Virus record (IMG/VR): IMGVR_UViG_3300028844_001353 | Location: 1-45,498 of that record | Direction: 5' to 3' (one strand) | Origin: a virus | Length of the DNA stretch: 45,498 nt | Part shown: in pieces, positions 16,719-25,728 of the stretch | Position numbering within the stretch: position 1 is the first letter of the stretch | How the letters are laid out: the number at the start of each line of letters is the position of its first letter | Translations under genes and position numbers: made by a program | The notes under the pieces: generated by a model | The model's database searches: none | What the model was told of the DNA's origin: nothing | The model's input: only the letters and a program-made list of their open reading frames with translations

Positions 16719-17742
16719 TACACACTTTGGTTGCCGTAATGATTCTCCACATTTTATAAATTATCAGAATAAGTTTTATGAGGAACAGTTTTTTCCTTAT
16801 CTTATTAAGAATAATATTAAATGTTTAATACATTTAGGTGACGTAGTTGATAGACGAAAATTTATTAATCATAATACAGCCCACAACTTTAAAAAAGTAT
16901 TTTGGGATAGATTAAAAGAACTAGATATAGAAACTCACGTTATACTAGGTAATCACGATACATATTACAAGAATACAAATGAAGTTAATGCTTTGGAAAA
17001 TCTTAATGTAGGTAACGAAGTTAAGATATACACTAAAGCCACCGAAATAACTTTAGATGGTTTAGATGTATTGTTAATACCATGGATATGTGAAGACAAT
17101 ATGGAAGATACTCTATATAAATTAGATAACTCTACATCACAAATTGCCTTTGGTCATTTAGAAGTAAAAGGTTTTGAAATGCATAAAGGAGTTATGAATG
17201 AACATGGTCTAGAGAAACAAAATTTTAGAAGATTTGAAAAAGTATTTTCTGGTCACTTTCATAAGAAATCAGATGACGGACATATCTTTTATCTAGGCAC
17301 ACAATATCAAATTATGTGGTCAGACTATAACTGTCCTAAAGGTTTTCATATATTTGATACAGATACTAGAGAACTAGAACGAATAGAGAACACTTTACCT
17401 ATATTTAAAAAATTATCATATGACGATACTAAAGAAAATTATGACAATTTAGATTTATCTTCTTATGAAAATTGTTTTGTAAAACTGTTTGTTAATAGAA
17501 AAACTAATCCAGAAATGTATGGTAATCTAATAGAAAGGTTTTACAACAATACAAATATACATGAGTTAATTATAAATGAAGATACAAATGACATAACACA
17601 AACAGTTAGAGTTGATACTATAGATCAAGGAGAAGATACACTGACATTTTTAGGTAATTATATTGAACAGATAGATACTGATTTAGATAAACACAAACTA
17701 AAAGAATTTGCAAAAGAATTATATACGGAGGCCAGTGAGTAA
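16696..17742 (+). CDS. 47: gp47 recombination nuclease subunit (Mre11/SbcD-like)
   Basis: This 348-residue phosphoesterase forms the nuclease of the gp46/gp47 complex, which resects ends for recombination-dependent replication. Metal-binding motifs are in order: NDTHFG (residues 7-12), HLGDVVDRR, LGNHDTYY, then GHLEV and SGHFHKK. Length is close to T4 gp47 (339). ATG 16696 is preferred over an in-frame TTG nine bases upstream. The start overlaps the end of gp55 by 23 nt. Confidence 0.93.
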   Translation: MKIALLNDTHFGCRNDSPHFINYQNKFYEEQFFPYLIKNNIKCLIHLGDVVDRRKFINHNTAHNFKKVFWDRLKELDIETHVILGNHDTYYKNTNEVNALENLNVGNEVKIYTKATEITLDGLDVLLIPWICEDNMEDTLYKLDNSTSQIAFGHLEVKGFEMHKGVMNEHGLEKQNFRRFEKVFSGHFHKKSDDGHIFYLGTQYQIMWSDYNCPKGFHIFDTDTRELERIENTLPIFKKLSYDDTKENYDNLDLSSYENCFVKLFVNRKTNPEMYGNLIERFYNNTNIHELIINEDTNDITQTVRVDTIDQGEDTLTFLGNYIEQIDTDLDKHKLKEFAKELYTEASE

Positions 17743-18094
17743 ATATAAAAATCCATTTGAAGGACCTTTTAAAGTAGTTAAAGGTAAAAAAATTAAAATT
17801 GTAAAAAGAAAAAGTGCCTACAGTTCAAAACCTTTACCTAACGATTTACTTAATGAGAAAAGAAAAAAGAAAATATACATACATGTGAATCAACATGTGA
17901 TCAGAGCGAACAAGAAAAACAATGGCAACGATCCTGTGATAACAATCAAGCAAGGTAATAAGAACACCTACTGCCATGAAGTTGAGATCAAAGGACCAAG
18001 TCGTATGCGATACGGGGGCAACGACAAACCCATATTGAGCTGTGGTGCGAGAGTTGTGATAGAAACAGAATCAGAGATAGAGGTGATTAAATGA
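17735..18094 (+). CDS. Conserved protein between gp47 and gp46, unknown function
   Basis: This 119-residue basic protein opens VSKYKNPFEGPFKVV and has a conserved-looking second half (YIHVNQHVIRANKKN, EVEIKGPSRMRYGG, SCGARVVIETES). The preferred start is GTG 17735, which overlaps the gp47 stop and has GGAGG 3 nt upstream. Similar genes lie between 47 and 46 in T4-like cyanophages as I recall, which suggests a link to the recombination complex, but no function is known to me. The second half uses visibly more G/C-ending codons than its neighbours. Confidence 0.7.
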   Translation: MSKYKNPFEGPFKVVKGKKIKIVKRKSAYSSKPLPNDLLNEKRKKKIYIHVNQHVIRANKKNNGNDPVITIKQGNKNTYCHEVEIKGPSRMRYGGNDKPILSCGARVVIETESEIEVIK

Positions 18095-19806
18095 TAGTAT
18101 TTAAAAAGATAATGTATAAAAACTTCCTATCTACAGGTAATATACCTATAGAAGTTGAACTAGATAAATCACACACAACACTAATAGTAGGTCAAAACGG
18201 ATCAGGTAAATCTACTTTACTTGACGCATTATGTTTTGTTTTATTTAACAAACCATTTAGAATTATAAAAAAAGATCAGATAGTAAACTCAATAAACAAT
18301 GCTGAATGTATTGTAGAAATAGATTTTACTGTAGGTCAAAAACAATATAGAATTATACGTGGCATAAAACCTAATATATTTGAAATCTATTGTGACGGTA
18401 TTCTTTTAAATCAAGACGCCAATAGTATAGACTATCAAAAATATCTAGAACAAAATATAATGAGACTTAATTACAGGTCTTTTTTACAAGTAGTGTTATT
18501 AGGTGCTTCATCATACGAACCATTTATGAAGATGAAACCTAGATACAGACGAGAAGTTGTGGAAGAGATATTAGACATTAGAGTATTCGGACTTATGGAT
18601 TTAATATTAAGAAGTCAACAATCAGACTTGGCTAAAAAGGTTATAGAAATGAAACACCGTGCTGATTTAATACAAACCAAGTACGAAACAGAGTTAAATC
18701 ACTTCAATGCTATCTCCGACCTTAATATGAACGACCTAGATGGTAAGAAACAGCTGGTTAACAAAAACAAAGAAGATAGTAAAGACTATATTAAAAAGAT
18801 AGAAGAATTAAACGAACAAATAGGTTATAAGAAAAAAGACATAGAAAACAAAGACAAGGTACAAACAAAGGTAGGTCAACTATCTAAACTAGAAGCTAAA
18901 ATAGAAACTAATCTATCTACCCACCAAAAGACATTAGAGTTTTTTGAGAATAATAATAACTGTCCTACGTGTACACAACCTATAGATCAAGAATTTAAAA
19001 CAAAAAAAATAGAATCAACTAAACAAAAAGTAAAAACTTTATCAGATGGTATGAAAGAAATACTAAATGAGATAACTAATACAGAATTAAAACTATCAGA
19101 AATGAATAAAGTATCACAAAAGATACATGAACTAAATATTGATATATCCAAATTTGAAACTTCTTTAGATGAGATAAATAAGTTTAGCAATAGAATACAT
19201 GAAGAAATAAGATTGTTAGAAAACAAACAAGTTGATGGTAAAGAGATTGAGTCACAACTAGAAGAACTTAATAAACAATTAGAAGAAACTAGAATTGAAA
19301 GAGATAGAATAGTTGAACAAAAAGATTACGTAGATATATTAAGAGAAATACTAAATGACAAAGGTGCCAAGGCACAGATTATACGTAAGTATGTTCCAAT
19401 AATGAACAACTTAATTAATCAACATTTACAGGCCATGGATTTCTTTGTATCGTTTCATTTAGATGAGGAGTTTAATGAGACAGTAAAAAGTAGATTTAGA
19501 GATACTTTTAATTACAATAACTTTAGTGAGGGTGAAAAAATGAGAATAGACCTTGCATTGTTATTTACGTGGCGACATATCGCAAAAATGAAAAACAGCA
19601 CAAATACCAATCTATTAATATTAGATGAGATATTTGATGGCAGTTTAGATGGCCAAGGTACAGATGATTTCTTTAAGATAATAACACAACTTACAAAAGA
19701 AAACATTTTTATCATATCACATAAAGGCGATATAATGTTTGATAAATTTACAAATATAATCAAGTATGAAAAGTACAAAAATTTCACTAGATTACAAGCA
19801 ACATAA
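18091..19806 (+). CDS. 46: gp46 recombination ATPase subunit (Rad50/SbcC-like)
   Basis: This 571-residue SMC-like ATPase partners gp47. Walker A GQNGSGKS is at residues 34-41. Long coiled-coil arms flank a zinc-hook-like CPTC (about residues 291-294). The signature FSEGEKMRIDLALLF and Walker B LLILDEIFDGSLD follow near the C-terminus. Length matches T4 gp46 (560). The start overlaps the previous stop by ATGA. Confidence 0.95.
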   Translation: MIVFKKIMYKNFLSTGNIPIEVELDKSHTTLIVGQNGSGKSTLLDALCFVLFNKPFRIIKKDQIVNSINNAECIVEIDFTVGQKQYRIIRGIKPNIFEIYCDGILLNQDANSIDYQKYLEQNIMRLNYRSFLQVVLLGASSYEPFMKMKPRYRREVVEEILDIRVFGLMDLILRSQQSDLAKKVIEMKHRADLIQTKYETELNHFNAISDLNMNDLDGKKQLVNKNKEDSKDYIKKIEELNEQIGYKKKDIENKDKVQTKVGQLSKLEAKIETNLSTHQKTLEFFENNNNCPTCTQPIDQEFKTKKIESTKQKVKTLSDGMKEILNEITNTELKLSEMNKVSQKIHELNIDISKFETSLDEINKFSNRIHEEIRLLENKQVDGKEIESQLEELNKQLEETRIERDRIVEQKDYVDILREILNDKGAKAQIIRKYVPIMNNLINQHLQAMDFFVSFHLDEEFNETVKSRFRDTFNYNNFSEGEKMRIDLALLFTWRHIAKMKNSTNTNLLILDEIFDGSLDGQGTDDFFKIITQLTKENIFIISHKGDIMFDKFTNIIKYEKYKNFTRLQAT

Positions 19807-19817
19807 ATAGGAGTATT

Positions 19818-20558
19818 ATGGGAAGCACACAAAAAAATGTAATGAAGAAGCCAAAGGTGCAGATGAATAAACTTTCTGCTAATGCAAATAAACAGAGTCC
19901 TAAATCTTATACAAATAAGACTACAGAAAAAATAAATAAAGAATCAGAGACAGGTTTTCTTACGCCAAAAGATAACGTAGATGATGGTACTTTTAAACTA
20001 GTACCACCAAGAGACCCTAGAATACAATCAGCAATAGCACCTTTTTCAGATGACATGTTAGAAGAACATGGTATCAAAGATAGACAAGAACTAACAGATA
20101 GAATGTTTAAAACAATGTTAAAGTATGGTGGTATAGGTCTTACAGCAAATCAAGTAGGATTACCTTTTAACATGTTTGTTTTAGGTGCCCACGATCATAT
20201 AGAAAAAGGTTTAAAAATGGCATGTTTTAATCCATTTATAGTTACTAAAAGTGAGGAAGAAGTAGTAATGAAAGAGGGTTGTTTAACCTTTCCTTTTGTA
20301 TTCATATCAAAAACTAGACCTAGAAAAGTGGTAGTTAAGTATGAAGACGAGAACGGTGCCTTACAAGAAGGCCACCTTGATGGTGTTGTTAGTAGAGTAT
20401 TCCAACATGAGTACGAACACACGTTAGGCAAGACTTTTATAGATGGTGTATCTAAAATGAAACTAGATATGGCATATAAAAAAGCAGGAAAACAAATGAA
20501 AGCCTATGAAAAACACAAGAAAGCCATGGAAAAAGTAGATAATAGAATGATTCCATAG
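19818..20558 (+). CDS. def: Peptide deformylase
   Basis: This 246-residue protein removes formyl groups from nascent proteins. All three deformylase motifs are visible: GIGLTANQ (residues 105-112, Thr replacing the usual Ala), EGCLTFP with the metal-ligand Cys C155, and QHEYEH (H197, E198, H201). About 75 extra N-terminal residues rich in Lys, Asn and Thr precede the catalytic domain. GGAG upstream supports the start. Marine phages commonly carry deformylases, thought to support synthesis of fast-turnover host proteins or faster phage translation. Confidence 0.92.
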   Translation: MGSTQKNVMKKPKVQMNKLSANANKQSPKSYTNKTTEKINKESETGFLTPKDNVDDGTFKLVPPRDPRIQSAIAPFSDDMLEEHGIKDRQELTDRMFKTMLKYGGIGLTANQVGLPFNMFVLGAHDHIEKGLKMACFNPFIVTKSEEEVVMKEGCLTFPFVFISKTRPRKVVVKYEDENGALQEGHLDGVVSRVFQHEYEHTLGKTFIDGVSKMKLDMAYKKAGKQMKAYEKHKKAMEKVDNRMIP

Positions 20559-20563
20559 TAGGC

Positions 20564-20592
20564 TTGACATTAAGGAAAGTTTATGATAGGAT
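20564..20592 (+). promoter_or_regulatory. Sigma70-like promoter (TTGACA-N17-TAGGAT)
   Basis: Perfect -35 TTGACA (20564-20569), 17-nt spacer, -10 TAGGAT (20587-20592). Seven bases past the -10 box is exactly the ATG at 20599, which has no Shine-Dalgarno. Confidence 0.82.
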
Positions 20593-20598
20593 TACATT

Positions 20599-21939
20599 AT
20601 GACAGCAGTACCAAAAGAAGACTTTGATATACACGCTAAGCAAGATTTAGAAGGCGTTGAGAAGAAGTGGCAACAGTTTCAAGACGAAAATGATATATCT
20701 AATTTAGAAGATATAGACGAGAGAGTACTTAAAGAAGCTATAGAAAAAGACCTTGGTTACGTGTCTAAAATGACAGTACAAGAGTATACACTATTTCAAA
20801 AGTGGCAAGAAGTACATAGAAAATATCCTACAACCGAATCAACTACACTGTATGGTACTGAAAAAATATTAACATCACCTGAACAAAGAACTCAAATAGA
20901 TACAGTTAGAAACAATATCTGGATTCCCGAATCACCTGAAGATTATGATAAGTTAGAACCTGTATTAGAATTTACAGATGACAGTACAAAAAATTTCAAA
21001 GGTAAAGCAGTAAGAACTGCCAAACTATCAGAGAACTGGAATACATTAAGAACTTTCTTATCTACTATGAAAAACAATAGTAATATTGGTAGACAGTTAT
21101 TCTTTAATGTAAATGACAATAGATCAGGTAAACATCTAGGTGTCATTTGTATATCTGGTGACTTTATGGATTTAACACCTAGAGACAGTGCTATTGGCTG
21201 GGATAGACAGAGTAAAACTTTTGGTGGTATGATTAATCATACAGCAATTGGTTCTTCTATTGTACCAACACAACCACTAGGTTATAGTTACACAGGTGGT
21301 AAACTATTAGCATATCTATGTTTATCAGATGACGTACAAAGAATATGGCAAGAAAAGTATGGTGACAAACTAGTTGGTGTTACCACAACATCTTTATATG
21401 GTAAAGCAAAAGCAAATACATTAAGTCAATATGATGGTTTAAAATACTGGAAACGTATGGGTTTTACTATGGGGTCAGTATCATATGAACCACAACCAGA
21501 AACTAAAAAACTAATTAAACAATGGTTAAAGAAAAATCATACTAGAAAATACTTTGAGTGGTATGAGGCAACAAGAGCCAACGGCCAACCATTAAAGAGA
21601 GATCATAAGAATAGATCATATATGTTTACCTATTCTAAAATGGGTATAGATAAAAAACTAATTAAAACAGATCACGCTAGAGGTATCTATTTTGCAAGAT
21701 TATATGAAAACACTTATGAGTATTTAAGAGGCGAAGTAAAAGATGACGGTCTAATATCTAGATTTGATTCGTCTACTGAAGCATTAGTTAAAGTATGGAA
21801 AGATAAACATGCCTCTAAAAGAATTAAAAACTTACTAGCAACCGATAGATTCTCTAAAGAATCACACTTCTATGATGATTTAATATACCTTGATTGGGAA
21901 CAGTGCAAGGAAAAGTACTTGAATCAGGTAGGGAGATAA
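20599..21939 (+). CDS. DruA-like (DUF4338) domain protein, copy 1
   Basis: This 446-residue protein has a central domain (about residues 178-295) resembling DUF4338, the domain of the Druantia defence protein DruA: HLGVICISG, then RDSAIGWDRQ, SSIVPTQPLGYSYTGGKLLA, IWQEKYGDKLVGVTTTSLYG and SQYDGLKYWKRMGF. Order and spacing match what I recall of DruA (IGW, ILP, LAS, YG followed by ETF, GT, NW, LG). The N-terminal 170 residues are helical and charged. The second copy at 37847 shares VPTQP, GGKLLA, TSLYG and SQYDG. The biochemical role is unknown. It is expressed from its own sigma70-like promoter, probably early and leaderless. Confidence 0.65.
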   Translation: MTAVPKEDFDIHAKQDLEGVEKKWQQFQDENDISNLEDIDERVLKEAIEKDLGYVSKMTVQEYTLFQKWQEVHRKYPTTESTTLYGTEKILTSPEQRTQIDTVRNNIWIPESPEDYDKLEPVLEFTDDSTKNFKGKAVRTAKLSENWNTLRTFLSTMKNNSNIGRQLFFNVNDNRSGKHLGVICISGDFMDLTPRDSAIGWDRQSKTFGGMINHTAIGSSIVPTQPLGYSYTGGKLLAYLCLSDDVQRIWQEKYGDKLVGVTTTSLYGKAKANTLSQYDGLKYWKRMGFTMGSVSYEPQPETKKLIKQWLKKNHTRKYFEWYEATRANGQPLKRDHKNRSYMFTYSKMGIDKKLIKTDHARGIYFARLYENTYEYLRGEVKDDGLISRFDSSTEALVKVWKDKHASKRIKNLLATDRFSKESHFYDDLIYLDWEQCKEKYLNQVGR

Positions 21940-22015
21940 CGAATCTACCATGAAAAATATAATGTTCTGGTTGTGTTCTTTCAAAAAGTAAGTAAAATCA
22001 ACGATATTTAATGGC

Positions 22016-22044
22016 TTGACTTTTCTGTATTTTCCATATAGGAT
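22016..22044 (+). promoter_or_regulatory. Sigma70-like promoter for CobT-like gene (TTGACT-N17-TAGGAT)
   Basis: -35 TTGACT (22016-22021), 17-nt spacer, -10 TAGGAT (22039-22044). The predicted start near 22051 is two bases before ATG 22053. Confidence 0.8.
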
Positions 22045-22052
22045 AAGTGTAT

Positions 22053-24344
22053 ATGAAAAAAAATACCACTACAAATATTAGCCTTGACCAAAAAAGTCAA
22101 CTAGCTAAACTTATCGCTACAGAAAATATAACTATTCAACATAACAATGTACGTACTGCTTCGTTTGATGTAAAAAACAGAGTACTTACATTACCAATAT
22201 TCAAAACAAAATCGCCAGATGTTTATGACATGCTTATCGCCCACGAGTGTGCTCATGCTCTCTTTACTCCTTATAAGTCGTGGGCAAAAATTCAAGATGA
22301 TGAGCTACGTGCTTATGTAAATGTTCTAGAAGATTGTAGAATAGATAAAAAAATACAAACACAATATCCTGGTGTAGTTAGAAACTACATTAATGGTTTT
22401 GATATTCTTAACAAAGCAAATTTCTTTGGTACTAAAGACAAAGATATTAATAAAGACTACATGTTAATTGATAAGATCAATATGTTTTATAAGTCTTCAA
22501 AAAGACTACCAATATTTTTCTCTACTATGGATAATATCTGGATTAATAAAGTTAATGCTTTAAAATCATTTAAAGATGTTGTTGAGTTAGCCAAGAAGAT
22601 GTTAGATTGGCAGAAAAAAGAAACTAAAAAACAAGAAAAAGATAGTGAGTTTTCTGGTAGTGCTTTAGATAAACTTTATAAACAACCAGATGAACATCAA
22701 AAGCCTGAAAAATCAGATGAAGAAAAACAAAATGATCAAGAACAAGAGTCTGCTGAAAAGCAAGATGAAGAAGAAAAACAAGGTGACGTAGATAAGAGTG
22801 GTGACTCTCAAACTTCTACAACTCATGGTGAGGGTGCCGAGAATACAGACGGTACTGGTTTAGACTCTAGAAAATTTATTGCTATTACTGATAAGAAGTA
22901 TCAAGAAAACACAGCAAATATTACAGAGACAAAATACGATTACAGTTATGTTACTTTACCAGATTCTAATCTAGAAAAAGTTGTTGTTAGAAATAAAACT
23001 TTCTTAAAAGAAATGAGAGATTATATCAAAACAGAAACTTACAGTTATTCTAGTACAATTCAATATCTAAACTGGTTAAGAAATGATTTTAAAAAGTATC
23101 AAAGTGATAACATGAAAACTGTTAACTATCTTGTTAAAGAGTTTGAAATGAAAAAATCTGCTACTGCTTATAAAAGAGCAAGTACTGATAAAACAGGTAC
23201 TATTGATCCTCTTAAATTAAAAGATTATAGATTCAGTGATGATATATTCAAAAGATTAACTGTACTACCTACAGAAAAAAATCATGGTATGATGATGTTG
23301 TTAGATTGGTCTGGTAGTATGTGTGCTGATCTTAAAAAAACTATTGATCAATTAATTAATCTAGTAATGTTTTGTAGAAAAATTAATATACCTTTTAAAG
23401 TATATGCATTTACAACTGAATATTGCGATAAACAAGGCATGAACCATAGAGATACGGATCCAACAAAGTCTAGCTGGAAATACAAAGCAAATGATATGTA
23501 TCTAGAAAATTATAATTTAATTGAAATGGCAGATCATACTCTTAAAAAGAAAGATTTAGAAGAGTCTCTTATGTATCTTTACAATATGGGTTTATGTTAT
23601 GACAATCACACTAGAGCGTCATATTGGGATTCTAAACCACAATACGAGGGTAGTAGATTTCATATGCCTAGTCAATACAGTTTAGGTACTACTCCACTTA
23701 ACGAAGCTTTAGTTAGTTGTTTAAAACTAGTACCTTTGTTTAAGAAAAAATACAATATTGAAAAGATGACTTTTATTACCTTAACAGACGGTGGTGCCAA
23801 TTACAGTGGTGATAGTAAACTAGTTGATGTTGATGGTAAACTTACTAAAAAACACAAAGATGATTTGAGACAAGGTGGTTCTTATAATTCTAAAGACAAG
23901 TATATACCAGTTAGAACTGTTATTAAAGTTGGTAAAAAACAATATGTTAACGAAGATGGCAGATCACAATTAACTAATCAGTTGTTAGGTATGATTCAAA
24001 AAGAACATAACATTAAGACAATTGGTTTCTTTGTATTAAAACAAATTAAATATTGGACAATTGGTGACTATGTTAGACATTGTAAAACATATGAGCAAAG
24101 AGAAAAAGCTATGGCTGATATTAAGAAGAAATTTCTTAAAGAGAAGTGTGTCGTTGTAACTCATAAAGGTTACAATAGATATTTCTTACTTAATGGTAAG
24201 ACTATGAAAGTTGAGAATACTGATCTTTCTACAATTAAAGATGACGCCAAACCAGGTCAGATTAAAAACGTATTTAGTAAAAGTATGAAAGGACGAATCA
24301 CTTCTAGAACACTTTTAAACAAATTCATAGAGGAGGTTGCCTAG
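22053..24344 (+). CDS. CobT-like VWA protein with N-terminal HExxH motif
   Basis: This 763-residue protein has three parts. An N-terminal region carries HECAH (residues 64-68) with a downstream NVLEDCRID, the arrangement of a gluzincin-type metallopeptidase. A low-complexity Glu/Gln/Lys/Ser linker spans about 190-280. A C-terminal VWA domain has the MIDAS motif DWSGSM (418-423) and TLTDGGA. The layout matches CobT-like partners of CobS/MoxR ATPases. The neighbouring gene is such an ATPase, so the two should form a chaperone or chelatase-like complex. A GTG six bases upstream is possible, but ATG 22053 fits the promoter. No Shine-Dalgarno is seen. Confidence 0.8.
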   Translation: MKKNTTTNISLDQKSQLAKLIATENITIQHNNVRTASFDVKNRVLTLPIFKTKSPDVYDMLIAHECAHALFTPYKSWAKIQDDELRAYVNVLEDCRIDKKIQTQYPGVVRNYINGFDILNKANFFGTKDKDINKDYMLIDKINMFYKSSKRLPIFFSTMDNIWINKVNALKSFKDVVELAKKMLDWQKKETKKQEKDSEFSGSALDKLYKQPDEHQKPEKSDEEKQNDQEQESAEKQDEEEKQGDVDKSGDSQTSTTHGEGAENTDGTGLDSRKFIAITDKKYQENTANITETKYDYSYVTLPDSNLEKVVVRNKTFLKEMRDYIKTETYSYSSTIQYLNWLRNDFKKYQSDNMKTVNYLVKEFEMKKSATAYKRASTDKTGTIDPLKLKDYRFSDDIFKRLTVLPTEKNHGMMMLLDWSGSMCADLKKTIDQLINLVMFCRKINIPFKVYAFTTEYCDKQGMNHRDTDPTKSSWKYKANDMYLENYNLIEMADHTLKKKDLEESLMYLYNMGLCYDNHTRASYWDSKPQYEGSRFHMPSQYSLGTTPLNEALVSCLKLVPLFKKKYNIEKMTFITLTDGGANYSGDSKLVDVDGKLTKKHKDDLRQGGSYNSKDKYIPVRTVIKVGKKQYVNEDGRSQLTNQLLGMIQKEHNIKTIGFFVLKQIKYWTIGDYVRHCKTYEQREKAMADIKKKFLKEKCVVVTHKGYNRYFLLNGKTMKVENTDLSTIKDDAKPGQIKNVFSKSMKGRITSRTLLNKFIEEVA

Positions 24345-24374
24345 ATGGTACTGGTATCAACAGTTATTTTAGGC

Positions 24375-24403
24375 TTGCTTTCTATGGTAAAACCTGATAG
24401 GAT
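24375..24403 (+). promoter_or_regulatory. Sigma70-like promoter for CobS-like gene (TTGCTT-N17-TAGGAT)
   Basis: -35 TTGCTT (24375-24380), 17-nt spacer, -10 TAGGAT (24398-24403). The leader is about 30 nt and contains AAAGGATAA, so this message is not leaderless. Confidence 0.75.
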
Positions 24404-24439
24404 AAAGGATAAAAACAACGTAACAAAAAGGATAACACT

Positions 24440-25654
24440 ATGTTAAACACTAAACAAACACAATTTGTTGAACATGCTTATGCTATGTTTAACAAAAAAG
24501 AATTAACTGTAGAGCAGTTAAAGAAAGCCAATGTAAAATTTGGTTGTAAGTATGCTCCACAATGGTTGATTAAAAATAAAGATTACAAGTTAGGTAAATC
24601 TTTGTTCAAATTACCTGTAGATGGTGAGGACGTTTCAGTACCCACAAAATCTGTAGTTAAAAGTAAAAAGACCACAGCAGTTGCTGAAGAAACTAAAAGT
24701 GAGGCTGCTTATATTGTTTCATCTTTAGTTGGCGATATTGTTCCTAAAAAGGATCCTATATTCGTTCCTTTTGGTAACTATACAGATATAAAATCTATCA
24801 TAAAATCTGGTAGATTCTACCCTATATTCATAACTGGTTTATCTGGTAATGGTAAAACTATGGGTGTAATTCAATCTTGTGCTGAGGCCAAAAAAGAATT
24901 AATCAGAGTTAACGTAACAATTGAAACCGATGAGGACGATCTATTAGGTGGTTATAGACTTAAAGATGGCCAAACTGTTTGGCAAAACGGTCCTGTTATT
25001 GAGGCAATGGAAAGAGGCGCTCTTTTATTATTAGATGAAGTTGATTTAGCTTCTAATAAAATCATGTGTCTACAACCAATACTTGAAGGATCAGGTGTGT
25101 ACGTTAAAAAGATAAACAAGTTTGTTAAACCTGCTCCAGGTTTCAACATCGTTGCTACTGCCAATACTAAAGGTCAAGGTAGTGAAGACGGTAAGTTTAT
25201 CGGAACTAACATTCTTAACGAAGCTTTTCTTGAAAGATTTCCTGTTACATTAGAACAGAAATATCCAAGTACGGCTATTGAGAAAAAAATATTAACCAAT
25301 ACGTTAAAAGCGGCTGGTAAATCAGACAAAGGCTTCATTGAGAAGTTGACTACATGGGCTGATGTTATCAGAAAAACTTATTTTGACGGTGGTGTAGACG
25401 AGATTATCTCAACAAGAAGATTAGTCCACATAACACAAGCTTATGCTATATTTAATAATAAAGTTAAAGCTATTCAAATGTGTACTAATAGATTTGATGA
25501 TGATACAAAAAATTCGTTTGTAGAGTTATATACTAAAGTCGATTCTGGTTCAAGTGTTGAAGACATTATGGAACAAAATAGACAACAGGATTTAGCTGCT
25601 CAATCGGATACTGACGAGGATAAAGATGAGTCGGAAGATTCTGACAATATCTAA
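24440..25654 (+). CDS. cobS: CobS-like AAA+ ATPase (MoxR family)
   Basis: This 404-residue AAA+ ATPase has Walker A GLSGNGKT (residues 133-140), Walker B LLLLDEVDLAS and a sensor region FNIVATANT, followed by a lid and an acidic tail (DTDEDKDESEDSD). The N-terminal 60 residues are a small helical domain typical of phage CobS. CobS-like genes are widespread in T4-like cyanophages. In bacteria CobS works with CobT in cobalt insertion, but the same architecture serves MoxR-VWA protein-remodelling pairs. The CobT-like partner is directly upstream, with a separate promoter between the two genes. Confidence 0.88.
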   Translation: MLNTKQTQFVEHAYAMFNKKELTVEQLKKANVKFGCKYAPQWLIKNKDYKLGKSLFKLPVDGEDVSVPTKSVVKSKKTTAVAEETKSEAAYIVSSLVGDIVPKKDPIFVPFGNYTDIKSIIKSGRFYPIFITGLSGNGKTMGVIQSCAEAKKELIRVNVTIETDEDDLLGGYRLKDGQTVWQNGPVIEAMERGALLLLDEVDLASNKIMCLQPILEGSGVYVKKINKFVKPAPGFNIVATANTKGQGSEDGKFIGTNILNEAFLERFPVTLEQKYPSTAIEKKILTNTLKAAGKSDKGFIEKLTTWADVIRKTYFDGGVDEIISTRRLVHITQAYAIFNNKVKAIQMCTNRFDDDTKNSFVELYTKVDSGSSVEDIMEQNRQQDLAAQSDTDEDKDESEDSDNI

Positions 25655-25673
25655 ATCGTTTAGTGTAATCCTT

Positions 25674-25717
25674 GTGGGTGGTGTAGTGGCCACCCACGTT
25701 ATAAGGCAATCACTACA
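25674..25717 (+). promoter_or_regulatory. H-type pseudoknot in the bS21 leader (candidate translational operator)
   Basis: Stem 1 is GTGGGTGG (25674-25681) with CCACCCAC (25690-25697), eight perfect pairs. Its loop contains GTAGTG (25683-25688), which is perfectly complementary to CACTAC (25711-25716) downstream. Loop 1 is one base and loop 3 is 13 bases, classical H-type geometry. The ribosome site AGGA (25721-25724) begins four bases after the knot. Ribosomal protein genes often carry such autoregulatory elements; control by bS21 here is inferred. Confidence 0.65.
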
Positions 25718-25728
25718 GAAAGGAATAG

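Noticed and set aside
21950-21991. 13-codon frame (MKNIMFWLCSFKK) upstream of the CobT promoter
   Set aside because: Too short to support as a gene and lies upstream of the predicted transcription start; no attenuator-like structure was seen.
24345-24446. 33-codon frame starting right after the CobT-like stop
   Set aside because: It spans the CobS promoter and overlaps the CobS start; it shows no coding character beyond a few hydrophobic residues.
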